Below, piece after piece: positions 8,791 to 23,500 of a DNA stretch of 64,000 nt; the first letter of the stretch is position 1, and each line of letters begins with the position of its first letter. The notes below the pieces were generated by a model, which ran no database searches, had not been told where the DNA came from, and was given only the letters and a program-made list of their open reading frames with translations. The DNA is from Marisa cornuarietis (taxonomy: Eukaryota > Mollusca > Gastropoda > Architaenioglossa > Ampullariidae). Position numbers and translations under genes: made by a program. The DNA is taken from positions 3,281,001 through 3,345,000 of the forward strand of contig SMMW01000534.1 in NCBI GenBank assembly GCA_004794655.1, given 5' to 3'.

Positions 8791-11700
8791 AACAGACACA
8801 GATAACCCTGTAACACAGCATATATATAATTATATATCCTCTTCGTTTGACATTTAATGCTTAAAAATGTGGTTTTTGTATTTAAGAGTGAATGGCGGTG
8901 ATCTGTTTATAAGATCTTCTAAATAATAGTAATGAGCATCCGTTTGCGAGTGATGGGAGATTTTAAAGAGAAAAAATAATCTTTTCATTGGTAAGACTCT
9001 AAAAAACCAAGTCATGGTCGACATTTTTGTAAAATTTGAAGTTCGATTAGTAACCGTGAGCCGCTCTTTGAAGAAAAATGTGACAATAAGTCACATTACA
9101 ATTAGTTCAATTAGCAGCGTAGAGATATGTACTGGTGTGGTGCTGTGGCCGACTAACAAATTGTCACACATGGGCACATTTCTATTTGACAGTAACGTAT
9201 AAAACAACCAAGCATAAAGTCATATATTTGACAATGTATCCCAGGTTTGGGAAGCTTCGTGCGGCTGTGTCGACCCCCCTTAGTTCTTCTAAGGTCAGCA
9301 GCCATAATCCTGAAGCAGCGGTTAGGTTACCTCAGAATTAGCTATGTACCGGAAGTGTTGCGGCGTCTTGGAAAAAAGTACAAAACCTACGTCAGCTGAT
9401 GAGCAAGAGGTCCCCATTTGGCTTTCTAGAGCTTTGGGTATTGAGGGGAGGAAGAGTTTTGGGATCTTGATCAGGTGAAGGGGCAGAAGGGCAGAGGTAG
9501 ACCGCGGTTGACCGTTAGCACACCTGTATCAGATCTTTGCCCAGCCTTCTCCGAGCTACTTGAAGCTAACAACAGCGTTGACTGCCTCTGAGATAAGCAT
9601 TTAGCGACTACTTTTCTGTCAAAGGTCAACCGCTCAGCGTCAACAAATCCAGCGATAGAGGCCGTGTACGGGGTCCTACTATCACAGACACATTATTGTA
9701 ACGTGCCACTGCGCAACGGAAAGAGGGGGAGGGGGGGACAACAAAAGCTGGAAAACGCTATACACACGGATGTAATACAAGTCCGTGTTATACCCTTTCC
9801 CTTCAGCTGAAGGTACATTTTTGGGCATTTTAAAATGTGGCGTCAAAAGATGCACTTTTCTATCGTCCCCTCCCCCTTTTTCTTTAAATAGATTATTTAT
9901 TTGTCGAAAGGTCGACTATAGAATGTACATGAATCACAGCCCCTCTGGCAGCAGATTTCAAACTAAGAGATACAGCTGGTTGAGCAGCTGGGGTTTTAGA
10001 AACATACTTTTGACATAATCAAGTGTGTGAATGTGGTAATAATAGAAGGCGTTGGCTCAGATAAACAGCCATCTACATGCGGTTTCAGTATTCAACGGGC
10101 CATAAAAATATGTTGTGCATGCAAAAAATATGTTTGTTTGTGTGTGTGTGTGTGGTTGGGAATGATCATAAGGTGGATTTAAGGCCTGTTTAGAGTGTGT
10201 GCTTTGGCTATCGGGGTGTTAATGTGTTTTGAGTCCGTCTTCAGTGAAGGCAAAAGTCGCTATATAAATAAACAGATCAATACAAATTAATAAAATAAGC
10301 AGGACCCCCACCACCAAAAGAAAAAAACAACATATCTCCAACATAATATATAAGACAATTGCGCTGCTAAAGACAAGGATTTTCAAATGGTAAAATAAAG
10401 GGATATTTCTTGATATGGTTTGGTGTGTACAGCAGTAGTAGTCCTTTTCTTATCGTTGCCACAAAGCCCATACAGGAAGCTCCCTGGAAGTTAGCACACA
10501 TGACTGTGAAATTAAAAGTCGCTGGGTTGAGGCCTGCTGGGGTCTGTGGCTGGGAAACTCACATCTGCACACCCAGTAGATACCCTGGACAGGGTCAATA
10601 AATTACATTCACTGCCTAAGACTACGGGACCCTTTACCCTTTACTTACTTTCAACGTTTTCGACTCCCGGCCACTCACGACTTATCCAAATTGCTTGCGT
10701 TTACTTAGAAGAGAGAGAGAGGGGGGGAGGGGGAGAAAGGAGTTAAAGGGAAGCTCGGTTCCTCGCTCAGCCCGCCGGTCGGAAAGAATCGAGTTATCTG
10801 AGTCTGCCTGCTTTCCTATTTCCTCGCTTGTCATTTGTTGTCACGGCATCACACCCGTTATCATCAAGTCTGGGTGACTTTATTTTAATCTTTGACACAT
10901 GAGTCGCATGGTATTTCCCTCCGCTAGCCCTCAACAAACGTTACTACCAACCCCACCCACCCACCGCCGCCTCGTGCAAACTTTGCTGCCAACCATACAT
11001 AAGTACAGACGGTGACGCAATGTGGCGATCAAACTCTAGTAGATTGATTGGAACAGCTGCTCATAGATTAAACCTCGAGTTCGCACCTCTCATCTGCTTT
11101 CTATCTCACTGCGGTGACCGACCGCCGGTAAACTCATGGTAACTTTGGCTCAATGCCCTAGCGATAGAGTGGAAGTGAGACCCACCCCACACGGGGCTCT
11201 CCAAACTGTCGAAACGGTCGAGGTTCTCGAATCGACGTGTGTTATCCAGAGAAAGACTTTAGTTAGGTTAAACATTTCTTTGAGAGAAAAAGCGATATAA
11301 CCGTCTATTATAGTAACTATTCTCACGCATAACACTATCTTGTAATATTTAGTTACAATATATTTAGCATTACACTGTTTTAAATTCACAAAATGTTTTA
11401 ACAAAGAACAAAAACGGAAAATGAAACGTCAGGTTGGGACCTCCAGTTGGTGTTAGATCAAGGGCAGACAGCTCATAGTCAAACATGTTAATTGAAAAAA
11501 ACACTACATTTTTCAAAACGGTCGTACACCGCCGTAATCCTGATATTAAACAATATTAGGTCTCAATGAACCAGAAGAGGCTACAGCCAATGAGAGCTTC
11601 GCGCAGATGAGGCGTTGCCCAGTCAGCAGGTCTACTCGTGATGTCATGAACTTGACCTTTAAGAAACAGGTGAGATCTGCAATTCAAAAGCTTGTGCCTC

Positions 11701-11862
11701 GTGAACAGAACATATCTTTTCACTTAACTGTTGAGAATAGGTTTCTCATAGTGAACTAAGCCCACTCATTTAAACTTAATTTTGCGCTCGAATTAGCCTT
11801 TAACATTTTTTTTTTTACTGTCCTAATGCGTTGTCGTCGTCTGCTGCTGTGTGTTTGTACAG

Positions 11863-11881
11863 ATATATATATATATATATT
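11863..11881. repeat. (AT)n microsatellite
   Basis: About nine tandem AT units. Confidence 0.9.
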
Positions 11882-14800
11882 ACACCAATCAACATACAAT
11901 AGTTGTGATTATAGTCAATTGACAGATTTATGACATTCTCCATCCTTATTGTTTATTACCTGATTCTTCTTTGTGTCTTTTATGTTTTTCTTTTATTACT
12001 TTCTGCTTGGTTGTTTTTCCTTCCCTCTTTCGTATTATGTTAATGTTAAGCGATGAGTGCGTGCTCCTTTGTGACCGTGATTATGCTATATAAGTCACAC
12101 TTTTAATATTATTTATTATATTGTATACTTGATGATATATAGTTTTTACGCTGTGTGTCATGCGAATAATTGACTTTTAAATAGCTCAGTATCCCAGAGA
12201 AAGTGAAAGAATAAAGTATCTTGTCTCTGGACCACCCATTCGTAATTAATTAAATTAATTTCACCTCTTACGCTAGACTTAACATAAGTTACATAAAAAT
12301 TGATACTGACAGAGGTAGCTTTTTTACATCGACAGCTTTAATGCTTGAAATCGTTAAAGTATTTTAATCATGGACATGTCAGAAACTGCAGGTGAGCCTT
12401 GAACATTACGCTAGAACATGTACCAACCACAACTCACTGCTTTTCCTAACAGAAACGCTGTTGAAAAATTTATAAAAGAAATTTGTAAAATGAACGAACC
12501 TTTGAATTGTTCGATATACTGGTCTTCAGTTTTAAACTTTGAAAGTGTACTTGCAGCGAAACATTTTAACCTTCTTTTTCTAACCAAAATTAACTTGGGC
12601 TGATGGTCTTTTTGTGAGATTCGTTCCACGTAGAGACCAAACTTCTTTCAAACAGTAATTTTTATTTTTGACCGCTTTGTAAATTTAAAGCAAATTAAGC
12701 ACATACAACAGGGTGACACTGTCTATAATGTGCAAAAGCGAGGGATGACTTACAAGACAATATCTCCGTCAAAACTGAGACAGAAACAGCTAGTTTATCA
12801 CTAAAGAGACTATATATAGTGCTCTCACTAGAAAACAAAAATGCTGAGCCTGATTATCTCTGTCGCTCAAGACCCAAATGCACATACTAAGGGTGTACAA
12901 ACATGTGACCCTCTATCCTAGGCTAACCTTTGGCCCAGTACAAGAGAAGTACACAGCCTGATATTAGCACTGCCCTAGGTCAATGACTCTAGAGAGAACC
13001 GTTAATCTCTTTGTCAGTTAATGCATGGATACTACTACGACGATTAAAGTTTAATTCGATTCTATTTTGGCCGTGAAATATGTCCAAGGTTACACTTCAG
13101 TTCCAGCTTTGACGTCACATTTTTTCTTGCCGTTGACGATGTCGAATTTAAGTTCAGTTTTTATATTGTACGAGAAATGTCCCCCACGAACGCTTCCCAA
13201 ATGTGATTTTTACGGTCAACGTTCGATCAACCACTTCATTTGTGTCGAGCTTAACGAGTAATTAACATAGCTTCAGAGTCGTGAAATGATGAAACATGTA
13301 CTTTTTTTTACTCGCTCACTCGCTGCACTCTCGATATCCATTTCCCAAGTTGAGCCTGTTGAAGCTGACAGCTCAGTTTGGAGGAAAGTGGTGAGGGGAA
13401 AGGGAGGGGATCCGACGTTTCAGGTCAAGGGGAGATAAACAATGCGGTGATGTGCTTGAGTGACGACCCACATCAAACAGTGTGTCAGGAAGGAGAAAAG
13501 GAGGAAGAGAGAGAGAAGCCTCATACTCCACCTTACACCCCTGGCCCCCTCTTTCGTCTCTCTCTCTGTACTTTCTTAAATGACGACGTTGTCAACACTT
13601 ATCCTGCATAAAGGTATCTTGAAGTTTGTTCTGCTAGGTAGATTGTTTTCCTGCATTTGAAACATAGAACCATTAACAATTATAATGCACTGTGAAAATA
13701 AATATAAAAATATACACGCAACATATACCAAACAAACATAGACTACAGCTGTCCTGGTGATGAAGAGTATTCCTGCTAAATTTGGTGAGGAACGGACAAA
13801 TAAAGTATAGGCGCGAGGACCGCGGTTGAAAACATAACAACGCTAAATTGTCTGCTTGCCAATTATTTTGCCATGATATCATCTACTTTATTTTTTGTGA
13901 TACTGTTCATTAGAGTTTAACGCTATAAAATATCGATACAGAATGTCAGCTAAAGCAAAACAATAAAGTTTCAGTTTTACTTTCATGTGTTACACAAAAT
14001 AGTCTCATCCATCCTCCATTTTCGAATTCTTTAAGACGATCGATCGAATTTAAGGACTGACTCGGTTTCCTCCAAAACTTAGACACGTCTTAGTGGATCT
14101 GTTCGATATATAGATCGCCCGTGCTAAAAGTGAGAAAAATTCTGAGATATGATCAAATGGTTTTTTTCATCAATGTTCTCTCACCCATCTATACCCCCAC
14201 CAACACAAACACGTACCATACACATGCACTGATGCACACGTTGAAACAGAGATCGCGAGAGAAAAACTCGATTTTGCGAAACTTTAGTTCTCCGGACGAG
14301 ACGAGCGAACGTTATTTTTAGACAAAATACTGAAAGTTTACATATAACTAGCTAGATTCTAGTACATTTTTGAAAAGGTGTGTACAGATTCGTGCGAGAA
14401 GAAATATTTTCACACGACCCACTGTGCAGACGACCGAGTGTGTACTTAACGACACGTGACGTGCTCGCTGGGGCACAATCCGATACAAACAGGCACAAGA
14501 GGGCACGAGAGCTCGCCTAAAAATACATCAGCAGACAAGCACAGTACAGCAAAACATTGTTAAAAGAGAGTGATGGATACAGAAACAATGGCTGTCATAG
14601 GTACAGAGAGAAAGAGAATCGTTCTCTATAATCACACACTCGCTTTCAAGTGCGCACACACACACACACATCCTCTTCACTACAGTTCATCGTCCTCACA
14701 AACTGATCTTCGATCAATCTTCTGCGAGATGTCCCAGAACATGGTGAAGGCTGGGTTTCTATAGATAATCATTGCTTACGGTTGAACTCTGGCGGACAAG

Positions 14801-15432
14801 ATTCGACGTGAGCACGCACGGGCATTCCGACCACGTTCACATAAGACCTTTGCAGGTGATGTGATCTGCTGAGTTGTTGGTGATTCTGAGTATATTAAGC
14901 GGTTTCCGATATCGCACATCAGCTCGAGCGGGGCACACGGCATTATAAAAGATATAATGGTTAAAATACTCGCTTGTCACCACTGGTGACAGAGAGGCCC
15001 TGTATTCAGATTTCGTTTCGGAACACTGTATATGTGAGTTGTGACACCTGTTCGCAGGGCAAGTCGTCGGGTTTTTTTTTTCTCCCGTGTACTCCGGCTT
15101 CCTTCCCCCCCTCCCTTTCCCCTCATAGTGCGAAACAGGGCCAAATTCTTGTCGCGCCCCGAAGCTGCTTAAACCGTAAAAGGTGGTCTACAACTTTCCA
15201 GTTATAGCAGCCAGACACCCACCTGTAGTGCGCGCTGGCCCCAGGTCTGCAGAAATCGTTTGCCTGGGCACACAGGAGGACTTGCTCGCGCGAAGAATCA
15301 GAAGTTCTTAAAGGCTTTTTTGTGGTAAATTGCGAAATAGTTTTTTTCTAAAGCTTGTAAACTAGGATATAATATTTGTATTATAATTACCAGTAAAACA
15401 CACGCTAGCACATGTATCAAATACTTAAAGTA

Positions 15433-15433
15433 A

Positions 15434-15470
<37 letters not shown>
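15433..15470. repeat. Compound (GT)n(GA)n microsatellite
   Basis: About nine GT units pass directly into about ten GA units. An AT-rich stretch follows within 10 bp. Confidence 0.95.
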
Positions 15471-15472
<2 letters not shown>

Positions 15473-16057
15473 TCCTATATATAGTATTTACAACAGCTAT
15501 ATATTATATATATATACATCGATCCGCCTTAGTTTGAAACTTACCCTCACATGCTGGGAAAATACTAGTGAGATAAAAATACAAGAACGGTACATTTGAG
15601 TTGGAACAGGGTCTAGAAAAAAAAAGTTCCTGCATTCTGCTTAAAAAGCTCTGTTTTGCAATAAACTTATAATAAACTGCATTACATGTAATATTGTTTC
15701 TCTGCTTGTGTCGCTCTGACAAAACATGCAGAACCTAATGAAAATTGTACACGATTCACGCCTACTCTATTGAAGTAAAACGATATATATATATATATAT
15801 AAGCAAGATTTTAATATTTTAATGTTAGTTGGACGATCGAGCTGCATGTACTTTACATCAGAAAGAGAACACATTTTTCGATCTTCACATAAGAATATAC
15901 TATACCATGCTTTATGGTTATACTTCACAGACAATTATTCAGATATAATTGTATTTGCTGGTCTCAGCAATTTATTTGCAATTTGGCATAATCCACATAA
16001 AGAGAAACAGAACTATTAAAAAACGGGAGCAAATATTGAAATAAAAAAAATCTTGCG

Positions 16058-16130
16058 CGCCCGATGTGGGACTTGAACCCACGACCCTCAGATTAAAAGT
16101 CTGATGCTCTACCGACTGAGCTAACCGGGC
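16058..16130 (-). tRNA. tRNA-Lys (anticodon UUU)
   Basis: A 73-nt cloverleaf with no intron. It starts GCCCGGTTAGCTCAGTCGGT (box A), has anticodon loop CTTTTAA, and box B GGGTTCAAGTCCC. The acceptor stem GCCCGG pairs with the CGGGC end (with a G-U) and the discriminator is G. A T-run follows on the minus strand, a normal Pol III terminator. Confidence 0.97.
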
Positions 16131-16694
16131 TCACATAACATGAGTAGCTATATTTTCCTTATAACTAGAATTTGAGTGAATGCACGTTCAAAGTTATGCC
16201 TCAACTAAATAAATAATTTTTTTTTATCGGACACATTAATCTGTTTCAACGATTCTGTTTTACAGCTTGACTTCATATTACACTCATAAACAAATTTGCA
16301 GAATACATGGGTACTGTGTAAACTGTTTGAGTAAAAGGCTCAGACTTCTTTTAGGTTTTAGAAATCTGTGGTGAGACGTGTTCCCACCCTGTGCCAGTGA
16401 CTGAGGCTGATTGACAACGTGCCAATTACTATAGAATCATGTAGTACGTTCACTGTGGGGGGTGGAAAGGCAGACGTGAAGGAAATTGTTCAGATTTTTC
16501 CTTTAATGCATGTGTTTCGTTATTTTTCCTTTCACTCTCGAAATTATTTGCTTTTTCGAGTAGGGAGAAATATGGTGTTAATTATTCTCTTAAAATTTGT
16601 AAATATTGGCATTTACACTATGTAAGAGACATTTTATGCCAATTTGAAATCATCTTAATCTATTTATTTAATTAAAGTGCTGGTATTACTAACT
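16131..16694. other. Spacer between divergent tRNA-Lys genes
   Basis: 564 bp, AT-rich, with no coding frame of note. It contains the upstream regions of both tRNA genes. Confidence 0.7.
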
Positions 16695-16767
16695 GCCCGG
16701 TTAGCTCAGTCGGTAGAGCATGGGACTCTTAATCCCAGGGTCGTGGGTTCGAGCCCCACATTGGGCG
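16695..16767 (+). tRNA. tRNA-Lys (anticodon CUU)
   Basis: A 73-nt cloverleaf with no intron: GCCCGGTTAGCTCAGTCGGT start, anticodon loop CTCTTAA, box B GGGTTCGAGCCCC, end TTGGGCG. It differs from the UUU gene mainly in the anticodon stem (GGGAC/TCCCA) and T stem. TTATTTTT 8 bp downstream serves as a terminator. Confidence 0.97.
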
Positions 16768-17004
16768 AAAATTATTTTTGCTGTTACTCATGAACCGAAT
16801 CATCCCGAATAAGAAATGCACGTTATTGTTATCTATATTACGAAATAAAAAAAACTTTCACGTATATAATGATGCACTTCTTTTGTACATTACACTTCAT
16901 GATGTTTGAAGTGTTGGAAAATTTACATAAAGGGTAATCACCTTAATGTGTGATAATCCAAAGGCTTGTTAAATTCTGTGACTGTGCTGTCTTTTAATTT
17001 TTTG

Positions 17005-17511
17005 GCAGGCTTCTGCCCTATTTCTTTGAACTTCTATTCCCTTACATCCCAGCCAGACAACTGCACTCTTCTTTTGATGGCCGTCTCCTAATTATTTCTG
17101 TGACCAGAACATTTTTTTATGGTCACAGGATTTTTAGTTACTGATGGAACTCTCTCCCTTTCCATATCCGCCACCTACCTACAACTTAATCCTTAAAAAT
17201 TATGTGCACTGAAAAGGCACCTCTTCCTTGAACATTACTCCTAACACAGTCCACACGATGCTTGTTCATTTTCACCCTCCCACCTTTTCCGCTACTTTTC
17301 TGTCTTTCTCTGCAGAATCACAATATTCTCAGTCCTTGTTACTTGGTGTCTCTGCATTTTCTCTGTCTTTTACTTGTCATCAGTACTGTTTTTTATTCTT
17401 CCGTTCCTCGTATGCTGTCCATGTCTCAATCCTGTTTTAAGTGCTAAGAGAATGCTCCTTAAGAGTGTGAGTATGCGCTATGTAAATCTTCATTTATTAT
17501 TATTATTAGAT
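17005..17511 (+). mobile_element. 3' end of a CR1/L2-type non-LTR retrotransposon (decayed)
   Basis: Reading the plus strand gives LLFPYIPARQLHSS, RLLIISVTRT, then (after a frameshift) WNSLPFHIRH. These are the hallmarks of the C-terminal end of mollusc CR1/L2-like reverse-transcriptase polyproteins. The element ends with tgcgctatgtaaat and an ATT repeat, a typical LINE 3' tail. It is truncated at the 5' end and carries stops and shifts. Confidence 0.7.
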
Positions 17512-20500
17512 TAATTTGTCAAGTTAGAAATCATCTACATAGTCCAGTGAATATATCATATTATCTGCATTAAGCATCAGCCAGTTTATTTTGTGCAAGA
17601 TGTTGACGCTTTTTGTTTAATACCTGCTGTGATATTTTGCTAAAGTCATAATACATTCATCTTGATCTTTCGTTAATTACACTATACACACATGAATGAA
17701 AATTCCTCTGCCCACCACCCATCACTGGGCTTATTTTAAAACACACTTATTTTAATTGCTTTGGCTAAACCTATATAAATCTTACAGCTGAAGTGTGATA
17801 ATCATTTTATAAGCAGTATACACTCGCGCCTTCATCATTTGTTAGTGCCACAGCTGAAACAAAGACTCCCGAACCTGATTGTAAAAGGCCGCAGGATACC
17901 ATATCCTAGAGCACTAAAGTTATTGCTCTGACCTTTGCCTATACAAAAAAATACTGTATGTTTCCCAACAGTTAGCCGATTGCATTTTGTGGACATTTTA
18001 ATAAAGAAAAATCATTAACACATAGAAACCCACTTCTTTCAAAGATGTTGCTTAAGACATCATCTGAACATACATGCTCTTCAAACATCATCACAAAGTC
18101 TAGCAATGTCAGATTTAGGTGTGTCTTTATTACATTACTACAGTTCACATACACACCCTAACGCATCTCATTATCTATTGCTGATCATGAAATTTCTTCC
18201 TCTACCCCCTCTTTTCATGGGGCAAGTGACTACTGTTCTCATACACGCACTACTGTAACGCACTATTACAAATGATTTTCTTCCTCCATTTTCTTAGAGG
18301 TGAGTAATCTATCTACCAATGGAAAAAAAAACTATATCAGCTGAGGACTTGTTGCATGAACCACTTAAAGACAACAGTTGTCTGGTAAATATATCGTCCA
18401 TTATCACATGACCAAAAAAAAAAAAGCAACTTTTGTTAATACTAATTCTGCAATAACATGTCCATACTAAAGTTTTTCTACTAATTATTCCTTACTTCTA
18501 CTTGCACACCTACATCTTATGGAAAGTAGATAATTTTATCTTGCCTAGTTCTTATGAGTAAGGTAACAGTCTTCGATACAAACCATGATGGGTATGGAAA
18601 ATGAGTGACATCAATTTTTTCTTCATAGTTTGAATGTTATGATGGTCTCACTACACTGAATGAGTTGATCATGTAGAGGGCGTGATAACTGCTACATTCC
18701 TTAATAAAGCAGGCCCAACCAGCAGCCTGGAGATGTGAACACAGTTAATACCTGATGAACAATTGACAGTCTAACAACTTAATAATGTTTAGTCGTTAAT
18801 GATTATACACCAGCTAATGGATGATATGAACAAGAGAAGATTTGCAACAGGATGGTGGGGGAGAGGGAATAAAAACCCAACAGCCATTTTGTCAATAATA
18901 AGATACACTCCAGCTACTTGAAGTACTTGAGGTGTGATGTGGCCCAAACCACACCAAATACTGCACACATTTTCACACTGTATGACGGCCTCTTGGCCCA
19001 GACTTAAGAACAGTTCCCAGCTTGGATAGGAATCAAAGCAGGCCTCTTATGTGGCACAGCACACAGCCTGCAGCAATACTCTTGTCCAAGAAGATGACCA
19101 GAAACCATCTCAGAATGTCTTATGCACAACACAATTATTCACATCAGCTGTATATGATTCAATCCCTTAAAGTGAAACACCTATCACACACAAGTAAAGA
19201 AAGAACATAGTGCAGCTTTGTAAGAGGGAGGAAAACAAAAAACCAGAGAAAACTCATGGAAACATCAATTAGTATTTAAAGATGGACCCCAGCTTTATGT
19301 CACAATTGGACACGAGTGCTGCATGCCATGTTAAGATGTTAAACAATATTGTTTATGCCTTTTATTGCTTATGTAATTTGGAAAAAAATGCTTTTTCGGA
19401 TCTTTTTATCTTATCACCAAGAATAAGCTACAACCTGGAGAAGGTGCACAGACTGATGCCAGCTATTAACTGGATGGTTAATAAGAAACAAACTACTTAC
19501 ACACTGAGCATTTTACCTGCATCCACCAAATTTCAGCTAGCCCCAAGTCATGGCCTGTGCACCTGGCCCAGGTCTGGTAATGTTTATGCAGTATTAGTCA
19601 GGTTGTCAGAACACATTTCAAGGGCTGCATTTGCATCTCAAGGCCTAAAGATTTTAAAGGTTCTTGCTCAAGATTTGCACACAAAACCATAATAATGCAT
19701 TTTCTACAGGCATGTAGCAAAGTCTCAGTGTAACTTGGGGAATCATGATGCCACAAACATCTTATTAAGGGGGCTTTTTCTGCACATCAAATATGGTAAA
19801 ACTTGAATGGATCTGACGGTTTATGCCAACTCAAAACAGCTCAAGAAGATGCATCTTGCAAGCAGGATTTACTGGTGATATATAAAGATTGTAAGACAGA
19901 AAAATCTCAACACTGTACATCTCTTTCATTTAGCATTCGACTGGAAAGAAAAAGATAATTGTCCTATGACTTGCAATTCTTGTAATGAGTGACGACAACC
20001 AAGACAGTGAAGCAAGAGAACAAGAAATCTGTTACTTCACGTTGCAGTCTTCTCACATTAACAAAAAGTCTGTTACTTCATGTCGCAGTATATCTTCTTA
20101 CATTAACAAAATGTCTACAAACAATGTTGCATGAGATGTTGGTTAGTTAAATGTTGCCACAATACTTTCCAGGCAACGTTAGCTTTAAACAAATGGAGTG
20201 ATTCCTAAAAATATTACACAAAATAACATGAAGGATCACAACAAAGGATGCAGACAGATGATCATAAACAGATTCACACAAGGAATCCCAGAGTTTTATG
20301 AATTTGCACTCCAGGTATGTTATTTGGACTAAAATCAGTGATAGTATTAACAATTAACAACATCTGCTTAACATAATTTCATCAGTAGTTATGGAATGTT
20401 TCTGCAACTGAAGTAACAAAATGTATCTTTCATAATGAAATGGTGCAGCAGGGGAAAAAAGAAAAGAGTGATGGGGAGAAAAATTAGTAATCTATCGCAA

Positions 20501-23500
20501 ACAGTCAGTACACTCTACAATGAGTGCTACATTATATTTTGTATTTTCTTTTACTTTTCATAAAAAAAATCTGTCATTATACAATAGCACTCATCTGATT
20601 CTCTACTCTTGCACACCAAAGCTGCAAAACAGTTGCAACTCCACTGCTATAAACCTCCGAAGCTGTCTATGGATGCCTTATATACACATTAATTTCAGCT
20701 TTCTTATGCTTATCATATTTCCTGCATCTAAACTTCTGGTTCAGACACTGACCATGTCAGTATGCCCAGAAAAAAGAATTGGACATGATATTGACCATTT
20801 GGCACAAATTACTGCAATGTAAGAACATGCAGACTACAAAAGTTCTCCAATGTCAGGCCAACAGTTTGTTAATTTTCCATGTAATCTCTGTGCCCCACAC
20901 CTAACTTTATTTCAGTTCATGTTTCTTACAAAGGCCAGGGCTTTCATTAATAACACTTGTCACCATCTACCCAAAACTATGCATTTTTCTTGACATGAGA
21001 CTAACCCTAAAGCCAACTTTTCAAAGAATGGAACTATAGAGCTATATAAAAGACTGTCAACAAAATATTTTTGGGTCTACTTTTTTTGGCTGAGATTGCA
21101 GTCACTAATGAAATGGAATCGAAAGCAGCTAGGCAAATGCAAAGCTCAAAATATTCTAGAAGGGTAACATCAAATGTACTTCGGAACTTTTAACAGGAAA
21201 AAAATCAGGATTCTGATGAATATTTTATACTTAAGTCTTCAAAACTTGTAAGTGCTAATTCTCTAAATATGTTTGATCACTGGTTTTCATGTGTTACTGC
21301 CTGAAATTTGCAGAAAGGTTTATCCAGGAGCAATTATTATTTTCTCAAAAATATTCAATGGTCCCCCAGTTACAGCTAACTAAATAATATTCAGTATGTG
21401 GCTGGTGTGGAACATCTTCATGCATTTTGACTTGAGCAGGGAATTTCATCAGGTTGTTTTGTTTTAATGCAAAAAGTTTGCTGCCAAGCGTTCTGAAAAG
21501 CTTCTTTCTAATTATGTTACGTTCAGCTAGTCTCATCAGAACGAACTTCTTTCAAATGCTCCATGCTGATGTGAATACTAAAAGAAGTGAATTATAATGA
21601 ATGAGAAATACAACAGAAACTTTGTTTCTCCAGTCAAAAGTCCTGCTCTAAAAGAAATTCTGGTTAAGTACTATAGTGCATGATTAAAAAAACAGAAGCT
21701 TGCATCATTAAAATTTATTTCGCTACTGCTTTTTAGAATTTTCTTATGCCATGCAAACTACTGAAGTTTAATCTCAGCTCATAAATCCAACTATAGACAA
21801 AGAAACAACTTTGAGTACTGAAAGTCTTTTGGCTTGTACTAAAATCTATTCTTTATAGCCCCCAGAACAGCACCTTTTTGCTTTAACGTTTTTCCTTTAT
21901 CTGTAATGTCTATTAAATATACACTATTATTAGGTACTGACACATGGCTCATTTTCCTGGCTTTTATTCCACCAGGATTTGCTGCTATTTCTAAATTCTT
22001 ATTGTTTCAAAACTTGTTTTCTATTTATACACTTTGCTTACTCTGATAAACTGTACTGACCTGTTCTCAAAGTGTGATGTTGCGCTATGCAAGCTTAGAT
22101 TATTTAAGGACCAGCAATAAATTAGGTTTCTCTATGCTAACCATAGCCTGCATATTATTTTCCATCTCCAACATACCAGCCACTTAGCCTTAAAAATAAA
22201 AAAAGGCATTATAAACTTCCAATGTAACAGTTAAAACATTAGCTTTCTTGTTAACAAACCTGTTAGTAATGGTTACTTGGTTAACTTAAAAAAGAATATT
22301 AGGAAAATATTAAAATGAGATGACACAATATAAGACTTAAGTAATGGTCCTTGAGCAGAAGTAACAGAGGTACAGGACATACAATTTTAACAATTTACCC
22401 ATGCACTGACAGCACAGTACATCTCTATGCTAAGACTACTATAAGCAGGCCTGATGACAAGAGCACAGGATGTATGTACCTTCCAGGCACGATAAAAAGT
22501 AGCAAATTTTCCTCAACAAAATGGGCTGCGTTCTTTGCATATCAATGGAAAAGTCCTACAAGACTTTAGGTGTATTTGGCAGGGCAGATGTTATGAACAG
22601 AAAAAGAGGTGGTGAAGAAAGCGACAGACTGGGTCTGTCTCTTTCCTCATACAGTGCTAGTAACACTGCCCCATGTCTTGCATGCACACACACACAACAT
22701 TTTCACTGAATTAAAAAAAATCCACTTGAACTATGGCGACAATCTACTATCACATATAAGTTATGGTTACACCTATGTATGTACAAAGCATGGCTTCAAC
22801 TCCTACCAACAGCTATTCCAAACTACACTTGGTACCAATACAGACATGCATGGTTAATGAGTGCATTTCATAAATACTTTCAAACCCACAACAAAAGTAT
22901 TTAGCCAACCGAAATGGTGCTCAGTTTGCTGAGAGTGGACTCATGATGCCGGTCTCCTAATCACCAAAGCAAGAATGCATGAAACAAATGTAGCACAAAT
23001 CACAATTTGATCAGCCTGCACTCCCAGATTACTCACACTCCTACATAAGCCTTCTTGTGCTGTATAGTGTTTGGGGGAACGGGATCAAATGAACTTCAGC
23101 TCCTCTATGCTCTCGGAGAAACAGTCCTCATGCATGCATATGTTCCCATATGCGAACAAGTGCACACATGCACATACATACATACATGTGTGCTACTACG
23201 CTTATAAACCTTCAAGCAGTCCACAACAGGAGTTTAAGGCTAATACTAAAACCATAAAGTAGCAAAGAACAGAACTATTACATTAGTCAAAATTCAAGAG
23301 GCCCTTTCAGTGTTGCCCACTTTCTCTATATAACTGAGGATCTAGTATTACACCCTTTCTTCACAGATTTTTTTTAGGATTCCATCTCACATGGCATGTC
23401 GTGTCCCTGTCACATGCAAGACTGCTGGATGGGATGGGTGTCCTCATGTTCCAGTGCAAAGTCTGCACTGCAAACTTCACACAACACTGCCCACAGACAG

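Larger units (their letters stand above)
5400..16057. other. Intergenic region, no supported gene
   Basis: No open frame here shows a recognisable domain, splice partner or coding composition; the longest is about 111 codons. It holds purine and pyrimidine runs, GT-rich tracts (6925-7020), AT microsatellites and several retrotransposon-type tails: tgggacaaataaagtatctt at 7061-7080, tcgctatataaat near 10256, tgctatataagtcac near 12084. No exon for the missing Mondo N-terminus was seen. Confidence 0.6.

Noticed and set aside
19282..19692. 136-codon plus-strand frame
   Set aside because: No domain, no splice partner, AT-rich composition, and it lies antisense to the probable PICALM 3' UTR.
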